Of a DNA stretch of 64,000 bases, positions 42,063-55,818 are shown one piece after another. Where the stretch lies: positions 85,888,930-85,952,929 of the forward strand of contig OZ023273.1 of assembly GCA_964007475.1 (NCBI GenBank), in the 5' to 3' direction. Position 1 is the stretch's first letter; each line of letters opens with the position of its first letter. A model generated the notes under the pieces. That model did not search any database. It was not told where the DNA came from and worked only from the letters and a program-made list of their open reading frames with translations. The DNA is from Hybos culiciformis. Taxonomy: Eukaryota > Arthropoda > Insecta > Diptera > Hybotidae. The position numbers and the translations under genes are program-made.

Positions 42063-45000
42063 TACTATACTTTGGAGTATTTATACAAACAAATTCGATC
42101 ATTTTTTAAATTCATAAATTGCCAAAAATGAAGCCGTTCATTATATAAAAAATTTATATATATCTTAAAAAAATTATTGACTATATTTACCTAAGAATAA
42201 AGTTATTCTTTGGATTAAACAACGAATAATGAAATATTTATTTTCTTAAATAAAAATATGTCATTTAGATATTATATATAATATTGATTTTTACCCTTGT
42301 TATTATGTAGGCGAATAGGAAAAATGATTATATTTTATAATATTTATTTATTTTCCGATGATGGTTATCTATAGAACAACAAACACGCAACGAAGCTCTA
42401 ATACTGCACAAAGAACATATGATGGGATTCAGTTCATAAAAGCCCATTCACATAGTATTGATAAAAAGATTAGCAAGGCAATCTGATAATATACAAACAA
42501 TATAGTCAATATATTATGTAAGTTATAAATTCACAGAATTAGTTATTCTAAAAATGGGAATTGGACTAAAGGTTATACATTAATAATTACCTGCATAGAA
42601 GTATTGAAAGCATTAAATGGATACAAACGTATTAATAGTTCGCTGTTGGATGGAAATTAGATATTAAAAGCGGGGAGATATTTAAATTAATGGGTGATAT
42701 AAATCTAAATTTAATTTTTTTATGGTATATAAGTTTTTGTCAATTTCATTAGTAGAAAATTAGCTTTGTAGAAGTTTTAAGCGTTTTTATAGACTTTGTG
42801 TTTATTTTAGAGAAAATATTTTGATTTTATAATTGTATTTTCATATGAGAGATATTTTTGCGATATTGGAAAATTACTTATTTAATTTTTTTTCAATAGA
42901 ATATTATCTCTATTTGAATCTATAATTTCTCTCGTAAATTCAGATTTTATGTCTTACTTTAGTATAACAACTGATAAAAGTTACTTTTCTTTGCAAGCTT
43001 TTTTTCAAGCTTGTTTTTTTAAGAAACTGGTTTCAACAAAAAAATATTTCTGAAAAATAACCAGTGGAATAAAAAACAAATGCAATTCTTTCACATAAAG
43101 GCATATGTAAAAACTGCAATTCTTTCACATAAAGGCATATGTAAAAACTGGAATAATAATTTTATATGCTCTCGTTCTTACTTTCGAATGTAATTTTTTC
43201 AAATTTAATTTTATAATATTTTGTATCGTCTTTCGCATAGATACCAACATAATACTTTAGAAGAGTTTCAAACGCATATAAATAATTTATTATAAATTTA
43301 AAGATAGTTATGTATTCAACAAATTCCAGTAACCGAATAAACAGTATAATAAAACTTCGTGATAAAGCTCTGGTACTACCATAGATTATTAAAATTATTA
43401 TAGCGGAAGGGTCTGGTTTTAGAACTCAATAGAATCTTTTAATATATTTTAACAGGTTATTAAGAGATGCTTTGCTAATATTTTGGCTTATCAAAATCAT
43501 ACAGGGATCTTCAATCATTCCTAGATGCATCTAAATATTATTAGTATTTTTGAAAAAATGTATTTTAAATGCTATTTTTTAAAAATAGCATTTAAAATAG
43601 ACTTTCATGGTAGTAGGAATTTCATACATTTTTTCATATTTACATATTTTATACATAACCAGACTTTACAATAAAAACGTAAACGATTTAAAAATTAATA
43701 TACTCCATACTAACATAACCTCATTAACTAAATTTATTTTATAAGATAAAATAAGTTAGAACATTCCTCCTTTTTCTTCAAAATTAACAACATCCTGTAT
43801 AAATCTATCAATTTTTTATGTAATATCTGATAATATCATTACATTTATTCAAAGAGTTCTACGCATCAAGCTCTTTTTAAAAAATATTAAATAATGGCAA
43901 TTTATATTATATATTTAATGATTTGAGAATCAAATATTGTATGTATTTTTTGAACAATGCTCGGGTTAAATATAATTGTAGACAGAAAAATAACATTATC
44001 CGGGTCATGTGAAAAATTTTCTCTTCGAGAGAATATTTCATGATTTTTTGAAAACCCATGTTTCCTTTATTTTTTATGAAGCTATAATTCTAATATTAAT
44101 AATATGAGAACCAGTAGATATTTTAACAAAAATATATACTTAAAAATCATCTAACGGGTTCTTATATTTTAGATTAGGAATGATCAGTGTAAAATATAAT
44201 AAAACTAAACATAAGCAAGTCTTTAAATACCAGAATAAAGAATGATCCCATTTGAAAACTACTCTTTCGAACTAGTTTTCTTTTTAATCAGTTTAATATA
44301 TCAGCAGGTCGATTACTTCATATTTTTAGTAAACTTTCTGAATATTAATTAGTCTTTAGTGCTACGATTGACCGAGGGTCTTGGTTTTCAATAACATTTA
44401 TTTATAAATTTATTCTAAAATTTTGTGAGTAATTTTCTTGTTTATTTTAAGATTAACTAGCGATAGTGTTGTTCATAAAACTGGAATTAAGTGTATTTGG
44501 TCATAATCTTAAATAATATCATAGGGATACACCTGAATCAGTAATTTGATTTCTGAAATTGTATATACTTTAATAACAGGGATTTAATAATTTATAGAAG
44601 TTAAAAAATAACGTGTGCGGATACTCTACTACCTATAATCGGTAGATTCTGTACGAGTCTATATAGAATAAAACGAAATTCATTACGATAGGTATGGTTC
44701 TGATCGTGGGATTTCCAGGTTCATTTTGAGAATGTCCCAGTTAATAGTTTCTTACTGTTTATCGATCGTGTAACTGAATTTCGTATGTAAAATGAAGAAT
44801 CGTTTTTGAAACTATTTGACTTAAAATGAGACACAAGAAATTGGCAGAATATGTTACAGAAGTATATTTATAAAAATATATAGAAAATTATTACGCGAGT
44901 ATATATTTTTAAAATTTTATCTTTTGTATTGAAAATTCATATAGTTTTTAATCTTAAAGCAAATTATCCAAAAGGACGGTCCTTGCTTTGTCACACATGC

Positions 45001-48000
45001 TCATTTTTTTTTAGCAATTTTTACAAATCCGAAACATTAGCTATAATTTCACACCATTTTTCTAAAAATAGTCAACGCGTTACTTTTTTTAATATTTAAT
45101 ATTTGAAGTTTTTCGCCTCTTCTATAATAGAAAAGCAAAAAATACTAGTTCAAATCACAATTTACTTATTCTATACAGAAAATAACGTGTTTATTAATTA
45201 TAATACGCATTCTCTTTTTGAAAATAATTTAAAAAATTTAAAAAAGAATATAAATATCTATTTATTTTAGAAAAAAAATATTTTTCGTATTTACTTTTGC
45301 TTCAGTATATTAATTAATTAAATTTGAATATTTATATATTCATTTTACATTATTTTTAGAAAAAGAACCATCACTCGTGTTTCTTTAATATTGAAGATTT
45401 TTGATTTTACGTATGTAATTCTTAATATTTGGTGATATGTTTTTCTATCAATAAAGACGTTAATGGGCACAGTTTTTGTCCTCACCACTAATAAACGCCT
45501 TTCAATTAAAAATATATTAAAATACACGTATATATACGTTTATTTTGATAAACATAAATAAGTAAATTATGTTACCAATTAAAGATATTTTGGTATATTT
45601 TAGAAAGAAATAATTTTGCACTCGAAATCTACGATTACTAAAAATCTGGTTTATAATCATTTTTCTAATTATTCATATAATTAAATTTATCACCGCATAT
45701 TTTTTCTCAACGTATATATTTTTTTATCTATTAATTTACTATAGATTAGAATATGATATTATTTTCGTATTATACTCATAAATAGTTTGTTTCTTTAACT
45801 AACGCGATTTACAAAAAACCTTTTGAATTGATTCGAAGCTCGTGTTCTTTTGCAACAAAAATCAATACACAAATTTCTAATGACTTTTATAAATGATGGC
45901 ATTTCTAGGCGTAATTTAAAATTAAAAAAATATATTTCGCTTATTAATCTTATTTATTAGCCATAAAAAACTTATTTGTAGTAGTATGAATGTATTTTTA
46001 ATATTAAATTTATATTCATATTGTTTGTCATATAAAATACATTAATTTTAAACACATAACTGCAATAAACTTTTTTAGAGAGTACTTTTTACTAAATTAC
46101 AGACTAAGATAGTTTTTTTATATAGCATCAACTACATCTATATATTATTTCGATTTTATATAATTTCTAAAAAAAAACAACTTATCGTAATTTTTAAGTA
46201 ATATCTATTATGAGAAAACTAAAAAAATGATCTGAATACTTTTAATCCTCGTAAACATAAATACAAAGTTTAATTAAAAAATCGGATTAAAAAATATAAA
46301 AAAAAACATATTTAGTTTTATATGAAAAATTACAAAACATTTAGCACGGATCTTTCTATAACGTTTTGAAGTATTTAATTACTCTCTAAAAATATATATC
46401 AGTTTTGTTTGTACTTTAATTTCTTTAAAAGATTGATTCGTTAATTAAATTTTTAAAGTACCTAAATAATTGGAACTCGGATAGTATGCATCTTTTTGTA
46501 CCTTCAATATGGATCTGCAAACAGTAAACTAAGGAAGATTTTTTACTTTTCATAACCGGTGTATTTTTTATATCAATAAAAAACGATCATACTTTCAAGG
46601 GAAAATTTATGGATCGAACATAATTTTTTATAAAATAAAAACTCTTTTGATAACACATTACATTTAAATGCACTAAAATAATATCAAAACCAAATCCATC
46701 CTTATAAATAATAAAATCGGCATTGATATTTTCATTATAATATCAAATTGGTAATTTTAGAGAATAACCGATATTGATGTGTTTGAATAGATTCAATTTC
46801 AATTTTTATATTTGCCATACGTGCAAAGGTATACGAAGTTAAATACAGAATGTTAATAAATTTTATAAAAAAAAAATTGAGAATTCGAATTACAATATAT
46901 AATATTGCTATTCTATAGAAAAATCACACAAATTTTGTTCCATGAAATCATTGACGATAGTTTATTGGTGTTTCTTAAATATAAATGTATTATTTCTCTA
47001 GTCTCCTATTATTTTTTTTGTTTGATAAAGAAATAATTATATTATTTAATTTTCCAATTTTATTTATTTATGCTATTAGAATTACATAAAAACATGTTCA
47101 ATTAGTTAATTCATTCCATATAGATTATAAAACTTTATTCCTAATATCTATATACGATCGATTTATTACATCAATTAATGTATTATGGCCTAGTTATGTT
47201 TACTTTTAAACATCAATTTTATCATTTTATATACTTTTTTTTATATCTAGTTATAGAACATATAACGTTATGTTCATGCAAACCAATATTTAACAAAGTA
47301 CTTTCTGCGCTGATTAGGAAAAAATATTTTTTACGACCTACAAAAACAACTTTTGATGAAGCATAATATAAAATAGTAATATACAATATTGAATATAGTA
47401 GACAGCTAGTGTTAATCATGTAGTTTCTGATAGCGCCTGTTGAAGATATTACAGCCCGAGTTCCTTTTATTCTTTAAAACTATTCAAAAAATAAGTCTAC
47501 AAATATTTTATATCTATAAAATTAAAATATAACAATATAAATACATTATACACATGTTTTAAGCGTATTATTATATATTTTTCTTCTAGTTCATTTATTA
47601 GGATTTGTAAATAAAAACATCTGAAATACCTATTATATATTTTATTTAAAACCAAATACGATATGATTTATTTAATATTCTTATATATATTTAGTAAGAA
47701 GTTTCCCTTATGTGTAATTTTTAAAAATAGATTTTGGAAAGTTGATATATTTTGACACTCTTTGTTTCTAAAATAAGATATTTAAAAAAGGAAGTTTAAA
47801 ATTTCTAATGATTTTATTTTTTTCAACATTAAATCAAAAATATTTATTCATAATACTATTTTATCATATATGTTCTTTGATATAAAATCAACATCAAATA
47901 GACTTAGATTTTTTTTCTATGAGTAGACGCCGTATTTTTTTTCTTTTTTATAAAAAAAAAAAAACAAATTAAACCTTCTGAAATGTTAATTAATTTAAAA

Positions 48001-48130
48001 AAATTTTATTATCAAATTTCTAATTTAAGAAATAAAACGTATCTTCTACGCCCTGTGATTTTTGAAAACACTTATCAATTTATTACGAATTTAGTTGGCT
48101 TAACATCATTCATTTTACTTTTTTTTCATT
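42063..48130. other. About 6 kb of featureless AT-rich DNA with one short direct repeat
   Basis: The only structure seen is a perfect 34-bp direct repeat (43081-43114 and 43115-43148, starting TGCAATTCTTTCACATAAAG). Short open frames are interpreted as chance. Confidence 0.5.
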
Positions 48131-48412
48131 AAAAGAGCTCAAATTATACTATTTCAAGTGTTGAAGTGTTAAGACGTTTTTACGGTTTAATTTTTTTATT
48201 ATTTTAATTATTTTAAATTTATTATTAAAATTACGTAATTTTTGTAATTTTGCAATTCTGCAAATTTTTACGGTAATAATAATAAGTAATTCTTGACCTA
48301 GCTTAATTGAAATTTAATAAGTGCACAGTTGACAATTTTTTTATTTTGTTTTTTTTATTAACATTTTATAAAATTTTAAACTTGTTCTTAAAATATTTTT
48401 CAAACGTCCAAA

Positions 48413-50372
48413 ATGACTAACAAATGTGATGCTGTTTTATGTAACAACACTGACAGGAAATCAAAGTTTGTTATCTGTAAAGGTTTTTGCAAGAAGAAAT
48501 TCCATGGTTCGTGTTTGTTCCGTGATAGAGAATGGTTCGTTTCAGAACTGGCTGAACACTTCATCTGTACGGATTGTCAACAAATCGAGGATTATGTTGA
48601 TAATATTCATAGAAAGATAACGGTGTGTATTGATGGCCTAGTAAATGAGAGGGACGACCTAATTAATCTCACACAAAAAACGATCAAATGTAGTTCTGAC
48701 AACTTTACTGAAATGGCAAAAAATTTTGACAACTTGAACACTTCCATCATTGACTCCCAACGCTCTCTGATTGAAACTCAAGGCTCCATCTCGAAAGCGA
48801 TCGAAAACGTTATAGACGCTCAACTCAGCCAATTTGTGTCCACCGCAACCAAGAAACTTGACGATATAATTGGAAATATTGTGTCGGCGAAAATTGAGCC
48901 CTATATCAAGAAGCTTAGCGCCCTAGATAAAATAGCTGCAAACGACACAGTTGTTTTGGTTGACCGGATGAACACAATTTACAACAAGCTGAAAGATTTG
49001 GTTGTTAACAGTCAGCAATCAATTGAGGCAGAACTTTTCAATATTAGCTCAGCATCGCAGCTTACAGTCATTGACAATGATGCTGAAGAAATGACCACAT
49101 CTCCTCCCTCGATCTCTTTAGCCGAAGAACTTTTAATGACGACTCAGCAGAAGACCAAAATTTCTGTTGATGACGTAATAGAGACAAACAAACCAATTGA
49201 AAATGTCAAGCCAATTAAGAATAATAATAATAATAAAAAAAAAAAAAAATAATAATACTATTAATAATAATAATAATAGTAACAATAATGTTGTAACAAC
49301 CCTTCACCTTAAAGGCGCTCCCACATCTGCGGATTCAAAATGGATTAATAATTACATAAAAGGTAAATTTAAACTTAATGTAAAAAGTGTTAAACTGAAT
49401 CCGCATAAAATAAAGCCGGAAAATAGAACCTATTCCAACTTTAAAATTGAAGTTTCCACTCCTGTCGCTGAAAAGCTGTTGAATAGCCGACATAGCCACA
49501 AATGGAATGGAATGGAGATGTCCAACTGGAATAACTATTTAAGTATTAACTCCAACACACAAAGCAACCACACACTTTCAAACAAAACGAAACAAAACAT
49601 TAAAAATAAAAACCCAAAACAGGACAGCTCCATTATACCTAATATTATAATCAAAAACAATAACCCTGAAACAGTAAAAACCAAAACACAACAAAAAATT
49701 AAATACCCAAATTTTCGTTCTAGTGGAATTCTTAATCCCGGTACTTCAAAAAAAAACACTCTAAATCCACCACAAATATCACCTTTATTATCCTTAAAAA
49801 TCCCTTCCCCATTTGAAATAACCAATCCTTCTAAAAAAAATCCTCAAAATCCACCAAATATATCCCCTTTATTATCTTTACAAATCCCTTCCCCATTTGA
49901 AATTACCAACCATAGTACCCAACAAATCCTTCTTCCTACAAATCTTAACCCCCAAGTTTCAACCTTTTTACCTTTACAATCTCCACCCCCTTTTGAATGT
50001 CCTACTCCCGCTGTGTCTTATGAATCTCCCATACCTCCTTTTTCACCTCCTTTTAGCTCACATAAGGCACTTCCTTGTAATCCTCATCCCTCTCTCTTTG
50101 ATCCGGTTTTTCCTCCTATTGTTCAGCTAACAAAAAGCACCTACAACGAAAATAGCAGGTATATCCTTGGTCGTTTAAGGGACACTCATTTACTACGCAA
50201 TGTTAGACTTTATTTGGCCTATCTCCATGATAAGGAAGACTCAGTCTGTATTGATGGAATGACTAATACACACCTCAGAATCCTCATTCAACAAGAGGGT
50301 CTTCCGCACGACGCTTCCAGGTTGGGCCAAATATACGACCGATTTCATGAGGCCTATGGCCTAAGTTCATGA
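48413..50372 (+). CDS. LINE ORF1 (PHD-like finger, coiled coil, RRM-like and Pro-rich regions), one frameshift
   Basis: The first frame (48413-49252, 279 residues) starts MTNKCDAVLCNNTD. It has a PHD-type C4HC3-like finger (KFVICKGFCKKKFHGSC, then FICTDCQ) and long coiled coils (NLNTSIIDSQRSLIETQGSI). It ends in an Asn/Lys tract encoded by AAT repeats and a 14-A run, where the frame shifts. The second frame then reads an RRM/gag-like domain (TTLHLKGAPTSADSKWINNY), a basic Pro-rich region with a repeated module (SPLLSL(K/Q)IPSPFEITN) and a C-terminal block (DTHLLRNVRLYLAYLHDKED) that I do not recognise. In the family ORF1 binds element RNA. The upstream TTG at 49197 is not a real start. Confidence 0.8.
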
Positions 50373-50462
50373 GGCCTATGGCCTAAGCTTCTGACTTAAA
50401 ATCTTACGCTTCCCACATCTCATCAAACCGTACAGTTTTTCTTCAAAGGGTGCGGGAGAACC

Positions 50463-53409
50463 ATGACAAGTTTTTTCGTCCCTTACATGCATCAAAGACA
50501 AATTATAACTATTAGTACTAAATCCCCTTCTCCCTTACCCCCTCGGTCTAATTTCTCCTTCTATTACCAAAACGTTAGAGGACTACGCACTAAGACCAAA
50601 GACGTTTATCTTAATTCGGTGAACCTTGATTTTGAAGTATATGCTCTGACGGAGACATGGTTACATTCTTCGATAAATAACCTTGAACTTTTTGGTAATA
50701 GCTACGCCACTTTCAGAAGAGATAGATACCTAGATATGAGTCCTTCTTCTAATAATACACCCAAAGGAGGAGGAGTTCTGATTGCTATAAAAAATTCCTT
50801 CCATTCTTCTGAAATATCCATCCCTAATACAGACTCCCTTGAAATAATTTGTGTCAAAATTGAATTCGCTTTAAAAAACATTTATGTGTTTTGCGCTTAC
50901 ATTTCACCGAATTCCCATATTGATATTTACTCTGGAGTTTTAAGGGCAATTGATTTTATCATTCCACAACTAAATCCTTCTGATGAGTTTATTTTGTGTG
51001 GAGATTTCAATTTACCTCATTTAAAGTGGACGCAACATGACGAAGAAGCATATCTCGTTCCTGTGAAACTTTCGCATGAGATTGATATTCTATTCCTAGA
51101 TTGCATCTATAGTCATTCTCTCCAGCAAAAAGTAAAAAACTCCCTTCTAAAACAACTTGACCTGATCTTTTCTTCTGATTGGAATAATACCCTTCTCTTT
51201 GACTGTGTTTCAACTCTTGTAAATATTGATCCTTATCACCCACCTATCTGCTTTACTATGCACCTTGACTGTCCTATAGAACCTGACGCTGCTAGTTTGT
51301 ATTGCTACAATTTTAGCAAAGCTGACTTCGTAGGTTTAAATCAATTCTTTCTTTCTTACGACTTCTCTACATTGTTTGAAAATGTAGACATCGACCTTAC
51401 TATGAGTAGTTTTTACAGCATTGTTTATGAAGCTTTTAAACAATTTATCCCAATTACCATTGACAAAAAATCGGATTCTAGTCCTATCTGGCTCAATTCT
51501 CACTTAAAAGCTCTCAGAAATAAAAAAAAATAAGGCTTGGCGAACTTACTTGAAATCTAGAAGTAGATGCGACCATTTAGCCTTTGTAAGTTTATTCGAA
51601 GAATTTAAAACCCTTTCTGAGCAAAAATATAACGACTATTTATATGAAACGTCAAATAAAATTAAAACTGACCCTAAATATTTTTGGAAATTTGTAAATA
51701 GTAAAAGAAAATGCGACAAATTCCCAACATTTCTTGAATTCAACGGACGTAAGAGTAATGAATCCAAAATCATTTCGAAATTTTTCAAGGCTCATTTTTC
51801 AGCTCCATATAGTAACCCAGCCTTTCTCATTTCTGATGAAAATTTTTCCCATATTAAAGATCCCGTTGTCCCTTTGCCCTTAAACATATATTTCGACATT
51901 GATGAAGTGAAACTACAGTTGGAAAAACTTCGCAATAACTTCACCCCGGGCCCAGATGGCGTACCTGAAGCAATTTTAAAAAATTGCGCTGAATCTCTGG
52001 CCTCACCCCTATCCTCTCTTTTCAATTTTTCCCTTTCGTCTTGTACTTTCCCTTCTTTTTGGAAAAAAGCCTTTATTAAGCCTATTCACAAGAAGGGTTC
52101 CAAACAAGATGTTGAAAACTACCGTCCCATTGCTAACCTTTCTGCTATACCTAAACTCTTTGAACTTTTGATTTACAACTCAATTTATGACCCTTGTAAA
52201 AACATTCTCATTCCCAATCAGCATGGTTTTATGAAAAAGAAATCAACCATCACTAATCTTCTTGAAACAACTTCTATTCTTGTCGAATCTATTGAATCGG
52301 GATTTCAAACTGATGTCATTTACACCGACCTCAGCAAAGTTTTTGACCTTCTACCTCATAATGTAATTCTGTTCAAGTTAAATAAGTTGAAATTCCCTAC
52401 TTACTTCGTTAATTGGGTTGGCTCTTATCTCAAGGATCGCACTTATAATGTAATTTTTAGATCTTCTATATCTTCAGCTTATGAAGCCAATTCAGGAGTT
52501 CCTCAAGGTAGTCATCTCGGTCCCCTTCTATTTATTATTTCCATAAATGACGTCATTTCAATAATACGAAATAGTGAGCTTCAAATCTACGCGGACGATA
52601 TGAAAATTTTTAAAAAAATCACATCAGTTGAAGATGCAATCCTCCTCCAAGGAGATTTAGATCGCTTCTATACTTGGTGCCAATCTAATAACCTGTCTCT
52701 CAACATCAGTAAGTGTGCGTTGATGTCTTACACTCGTAAGCAAAGCCCCATCATATTCCCGTATTCTTTCAATAATAACGCAATTAGTAAAGTAACCACT
52801 TTCAAAGACCTGGGTGTGCTTTATGACGAAAAACTAACTTTTAAACTCCACTACGACAATATTATAAGTAAGACCAATTCCATGCTTGGTTTTGTCAAAA
52901 GATTTTCGCGTGAATTCAACGATTCTTATATTCTTAAAATTCTATACACTACAATTGTCCGCCCCAATATTGAATATGCTAGTCAAGTTTGGTCACCTCA
53001 CTATAATGTGCATATTGATCGCATTGAATCTATTCAAAAAAAATTCTTACGATTCGCCCTTCGCCACCTCCCGTGGTCAAATCCTTTAATTTTACCACCT
53101 TACGAAAACAGACTAAAATTAATCAATTTAGTTCCCCTAAAAAAAAGACGCGAAGTGTCAGATGTAATTTTCATAACTCAAATTATCAATGAAAATATTA
53201 TCTCTCCCTTTATTTTTCAGCGAATCGTATTTCGCAGCGATACCCGCCTCCGTTCTCCTGACCTTTTTACTCTTAAATTCCACAGAACGAACTATGGACA
53301 AAACGAACCAATCAATCGAATGCTCTTGACAGGAAACAAATATAAACATTTAATTGATTTTTCTGTATCAAAAGAAACACTAAAACTAAAACTTTTTTCT
53401 AGTAACTAG
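50463..53409 (+). CDS. LINE ORF2 (AP endonuclease and reverse transcriptase), one frameshift
   Basis: The endonuclease (50463-51533) shows FYYQNVRGLRTK, ALTETWLHSS, FILCGDFNLPHLKW, LDLIFSSDW and DPYHPPICF; the usual S-D-H is P-Y-H, as I recall from some insect LINEs. A one-base shift in the 9-A run at 51522-51530 separates it from the RT frame (51550-53409): TPGPDGVPEAILKNCAE, VIYTDLSKVFDLLPH (motif A, with AFD changed to VFD), SGVPQGSHLGPLLF (motif B), LQIYADDMKIFK (motif C), GFVKRFSREF and YASQVWSPHYN. Total length is about 980 residues, normal for the group. No RNase H is seen. ORF2 copies element RNA into chromosomal nicks. Confidence 0.88.
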
Positions 53410-53572
53410 ATTGTAAATTTTAACTTGTAAATTTTATATTATATTATATTGAATAGTTTTAAATTTAAATTGTACATAAATTATTGTTTTGTAATTTTAA
53501 TTGTAATTTTGAATTGTTAAATTGAAATTATTTTTGTAAAAGTTTGATCTAAACTGAAATAAATAAATAAAT

Positions 53573-53609
<37 letters not shown>

Positions 53610-53612
<3 letters not shown>

Positions 53613-54440
53613 ATAATAATAAATCCATAGAAGTCCTTAAGTTATTTTAACGACTCTGGTTCTAAAAATTTTAAATAAAATGTATAGATTCCAGTACTTG
53701 CTTCTCCGGATCTACATCCTGGAAGAAATTCAATAACAGGATCACTCTTGTACCAAATTATTTATAAACCAAAATAGATTTTAATGACGTGGTTGTTTTA
53801 TTGAATAAAGGAGATATTGAAAATTCGAAAAATGTCATTTTGAATATTTCTTACAGATTTTCGAGAAGAATCTTAACAATATGAATTTTATTATATGTAG
53901 AAAAATGAACTTACAGTAAATTCTTTTCATAATAGTATATTATATATAGAAGCGATAAAAAATAAAATTAATTTATAAACAGGTAATTTCTAAATCATTA
54001 CACAATAAATGAAATATTAACAATTAATGAGTAATAATTTTCAATTAAGTTTTAGAGCATTTTCTTTTGTTATTTTATGTATGATCTTTTCATTCCAGAA
54101 TAGAACATGTAGCTCAAAGGCTAAATCATATTGGATTTTATTTTTGATGTTTTATCAACGAATATATATTGCTTTTGTTTTTTTTAAAATTATATTTTTC
54201 AGTTAACTTTAGTAATAAACAAAAGTAAATTCAATAACATAAAAGTATGACGCAAATCACTTACGTATATAATTATTTTACTATACTATATTTCAAAACT
54301 ACGTCAATTGTTTTTATATGGTTTTAAAACAGTTTCAGACATTTAAAATATGGCGCGATCCTGTCAAATATTATAAAAAATGCTTAATGGCATTTGTATA
54401 ACTTAAATATTAATCACAAATAAAATCAACTTTATTACAC
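53610..54440. other. Sequence between the LINE tail and the Merlin remnant
   Basis: No gene or repeat recognised. Confidence 0.45.
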
Positions 54441-54613
54441 ATTTCGTATTATATCCATTTGGCGCCCGCCCTGTAAACGATCCATGTAAAGAAAATAAAA
54501 AAATTATAAGAAAACTATTTATTTTATAAACTCTAATATTTTTTCAAGTGCACTCGTTTTAAAATTATCTAAAAACATAAATTCAACGTAATAATTCTGT
54601 CTAGAAACACCTG

Positions 54614-55400
54614 TTAATCCTTTAGTTTTTTTTTAATACCAAGTTTGATTTTATTATTGTAACTTTCGACATTTTGTGTATGAACACCAGTGTTTCTATC
54701 TACAAAAAAATACTTAATGCAAACCGATCTATGACTATATTCATTTAATATCCTATAATTGTATATATGAGTTAAGTTATCAGAATGGATTATAGAATTA
54801 TTTCTAACCACTTTAGAAATAATAGGAATTAGCGTTTCTGATCTTTTATTTGGTATAATACAAGCATATCCGGTTGATGGTGTTGAAGATGGTTCTATTA
54901 CGGTTAAAAGCCGTGTTTGATTAACTGTTAGTCTACCTTTATGAGCCTTCACACCTTATGGTTAATCATAGTCTTATCTACTTGGACAATGCAACCTGTA
55001 CCATTTAATTGAATGATCAATAAAATATTTTTTTTTAATACTTCTATAATCAAATTTTTTAATTCATTTAATGTGGTTCGCGAAATAGTAATGTTTTTCA
55101 GTATTTCAACTTGCTGTATACATTGCGACCAGAACATCGATATTTTTATTACGAGTTTCGTATTAATTCTAAATTTCTGGAGAAAAGAATTCTTTCTGAT
55201 GGATCTCGTATGTTGATATTTCGGACATATGTATTAATTACACCTCCACTCATAACCAACTATATTGTCTGATAATAGTTTTAATTAACCCCATTTCGTT
55301 ATTGCAATCTGCTAATATTTGTTTACTTGGGATTAGTTTTTTTTCAAATAAAATTTTTATTAAAGCCTGTTTATCCATCAGAATAAGACTTTCTAAAAAT
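54614..55400 (-). pseudogene. Merlin (IS1016/ISXO2-type DDE) transposase remnant
   Basis: Read leftward, fragments are collinear with an ISXO2-like transposase. An N-terminal part ends QILADCNNEMGLIKT, then NELKNLIIEVLKKN, and GTGCIVQVDKTMI carries the first catalytic Asp. VKAHKGR follows, then YACIIPNKRSETLIPIISKV, IIHSDNLTHIYNYRILNEY (second Asp) and NTGVHTQNVESYNNKIKL with the Glu region. At least three frameshifts or stops separate the parts (for example just before VKAHKGR at 54952). Merlin elements use this enzyme in animals. A broken BIR domain lies upstream on the same strand. Confidence 0.8.
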
Positions 55401-55611
55401 TGTTCGATATGTATGGGGGATAAATAATTATTTAATAAATATGTTTTTTTATTCTAGAATTTTCTTCACTTCGTTTTTATAGAATATTCTATTAATATGA
55501 CACATGTCCAAGTCCTTTATAGATCTATAGTTTAAATTTTAATATTATTGCTCATTCCTATAAAAATAAATATTTATTCAATATCTTCTATACCTTCATT
55601 AAAAATGCTTT

Positions 55612-55818
55612 CTACATTACAAATGTTTCAAATGGCTTGCCTATCTCGTCACTTTGAATAATATATTTACAAATTTCTACAATTTCTTTTGAAAGCTCAA
55701 TATCAAACGATATAAAATCATTTATTTGATCAATATAATCTCCTTTGATCAATCCTATAAAATAGTACTTATTTAATTCTTCCAAATCTAGTTTAAAACT
55801 TGTTTTTATTTTACACAC
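55612..55818 (-). pseudogene. Unassigned frame between the BIR domain and the Merlin transposase
   Basis: A 68-residue frame, acidic and helical in appearance (LDLEELNKYYFIGLIKGD, IELSKEIVEICKYIIQSDE), lies on the same strand between the BIR remnant and the Merlin N-terminus. I do not recognise a family. It may be part of the same ancestral protein, or of another exon. Confidence 0.35.

Larger units (their letters stand above)
48135..53609 (+). mobile_element. Nearly full-length non-LTR retrotransposon (LINE) with poly(A) tail
   Basis: Contains a leader, ORF1 (48413-50372, two frames), ORF2 (50463-53409, two frames), a 3' untranslated region and 32 A residues at 53578-53609. The endonuclease is of the APE type and no RNase H is seen, placing it with Jockey/CR1-like LINEs. 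The 5' boundary (about 48.1 kb) is estimated from sequence character, as target-site duplications are not recognisable. It is the best-preserved LINE in the window, and the fragment at 29786-30995 is an older relative. Confidence 0.88.

Noticed and set aside
54614..55400. ISXO2-type transposase considered as bacterial contamination or horizontal transfer
   Set aside because: Merlin is an established animal superfamily, the copy is decayed in AT-rich host sequence, and no bacterial neighbours are present.
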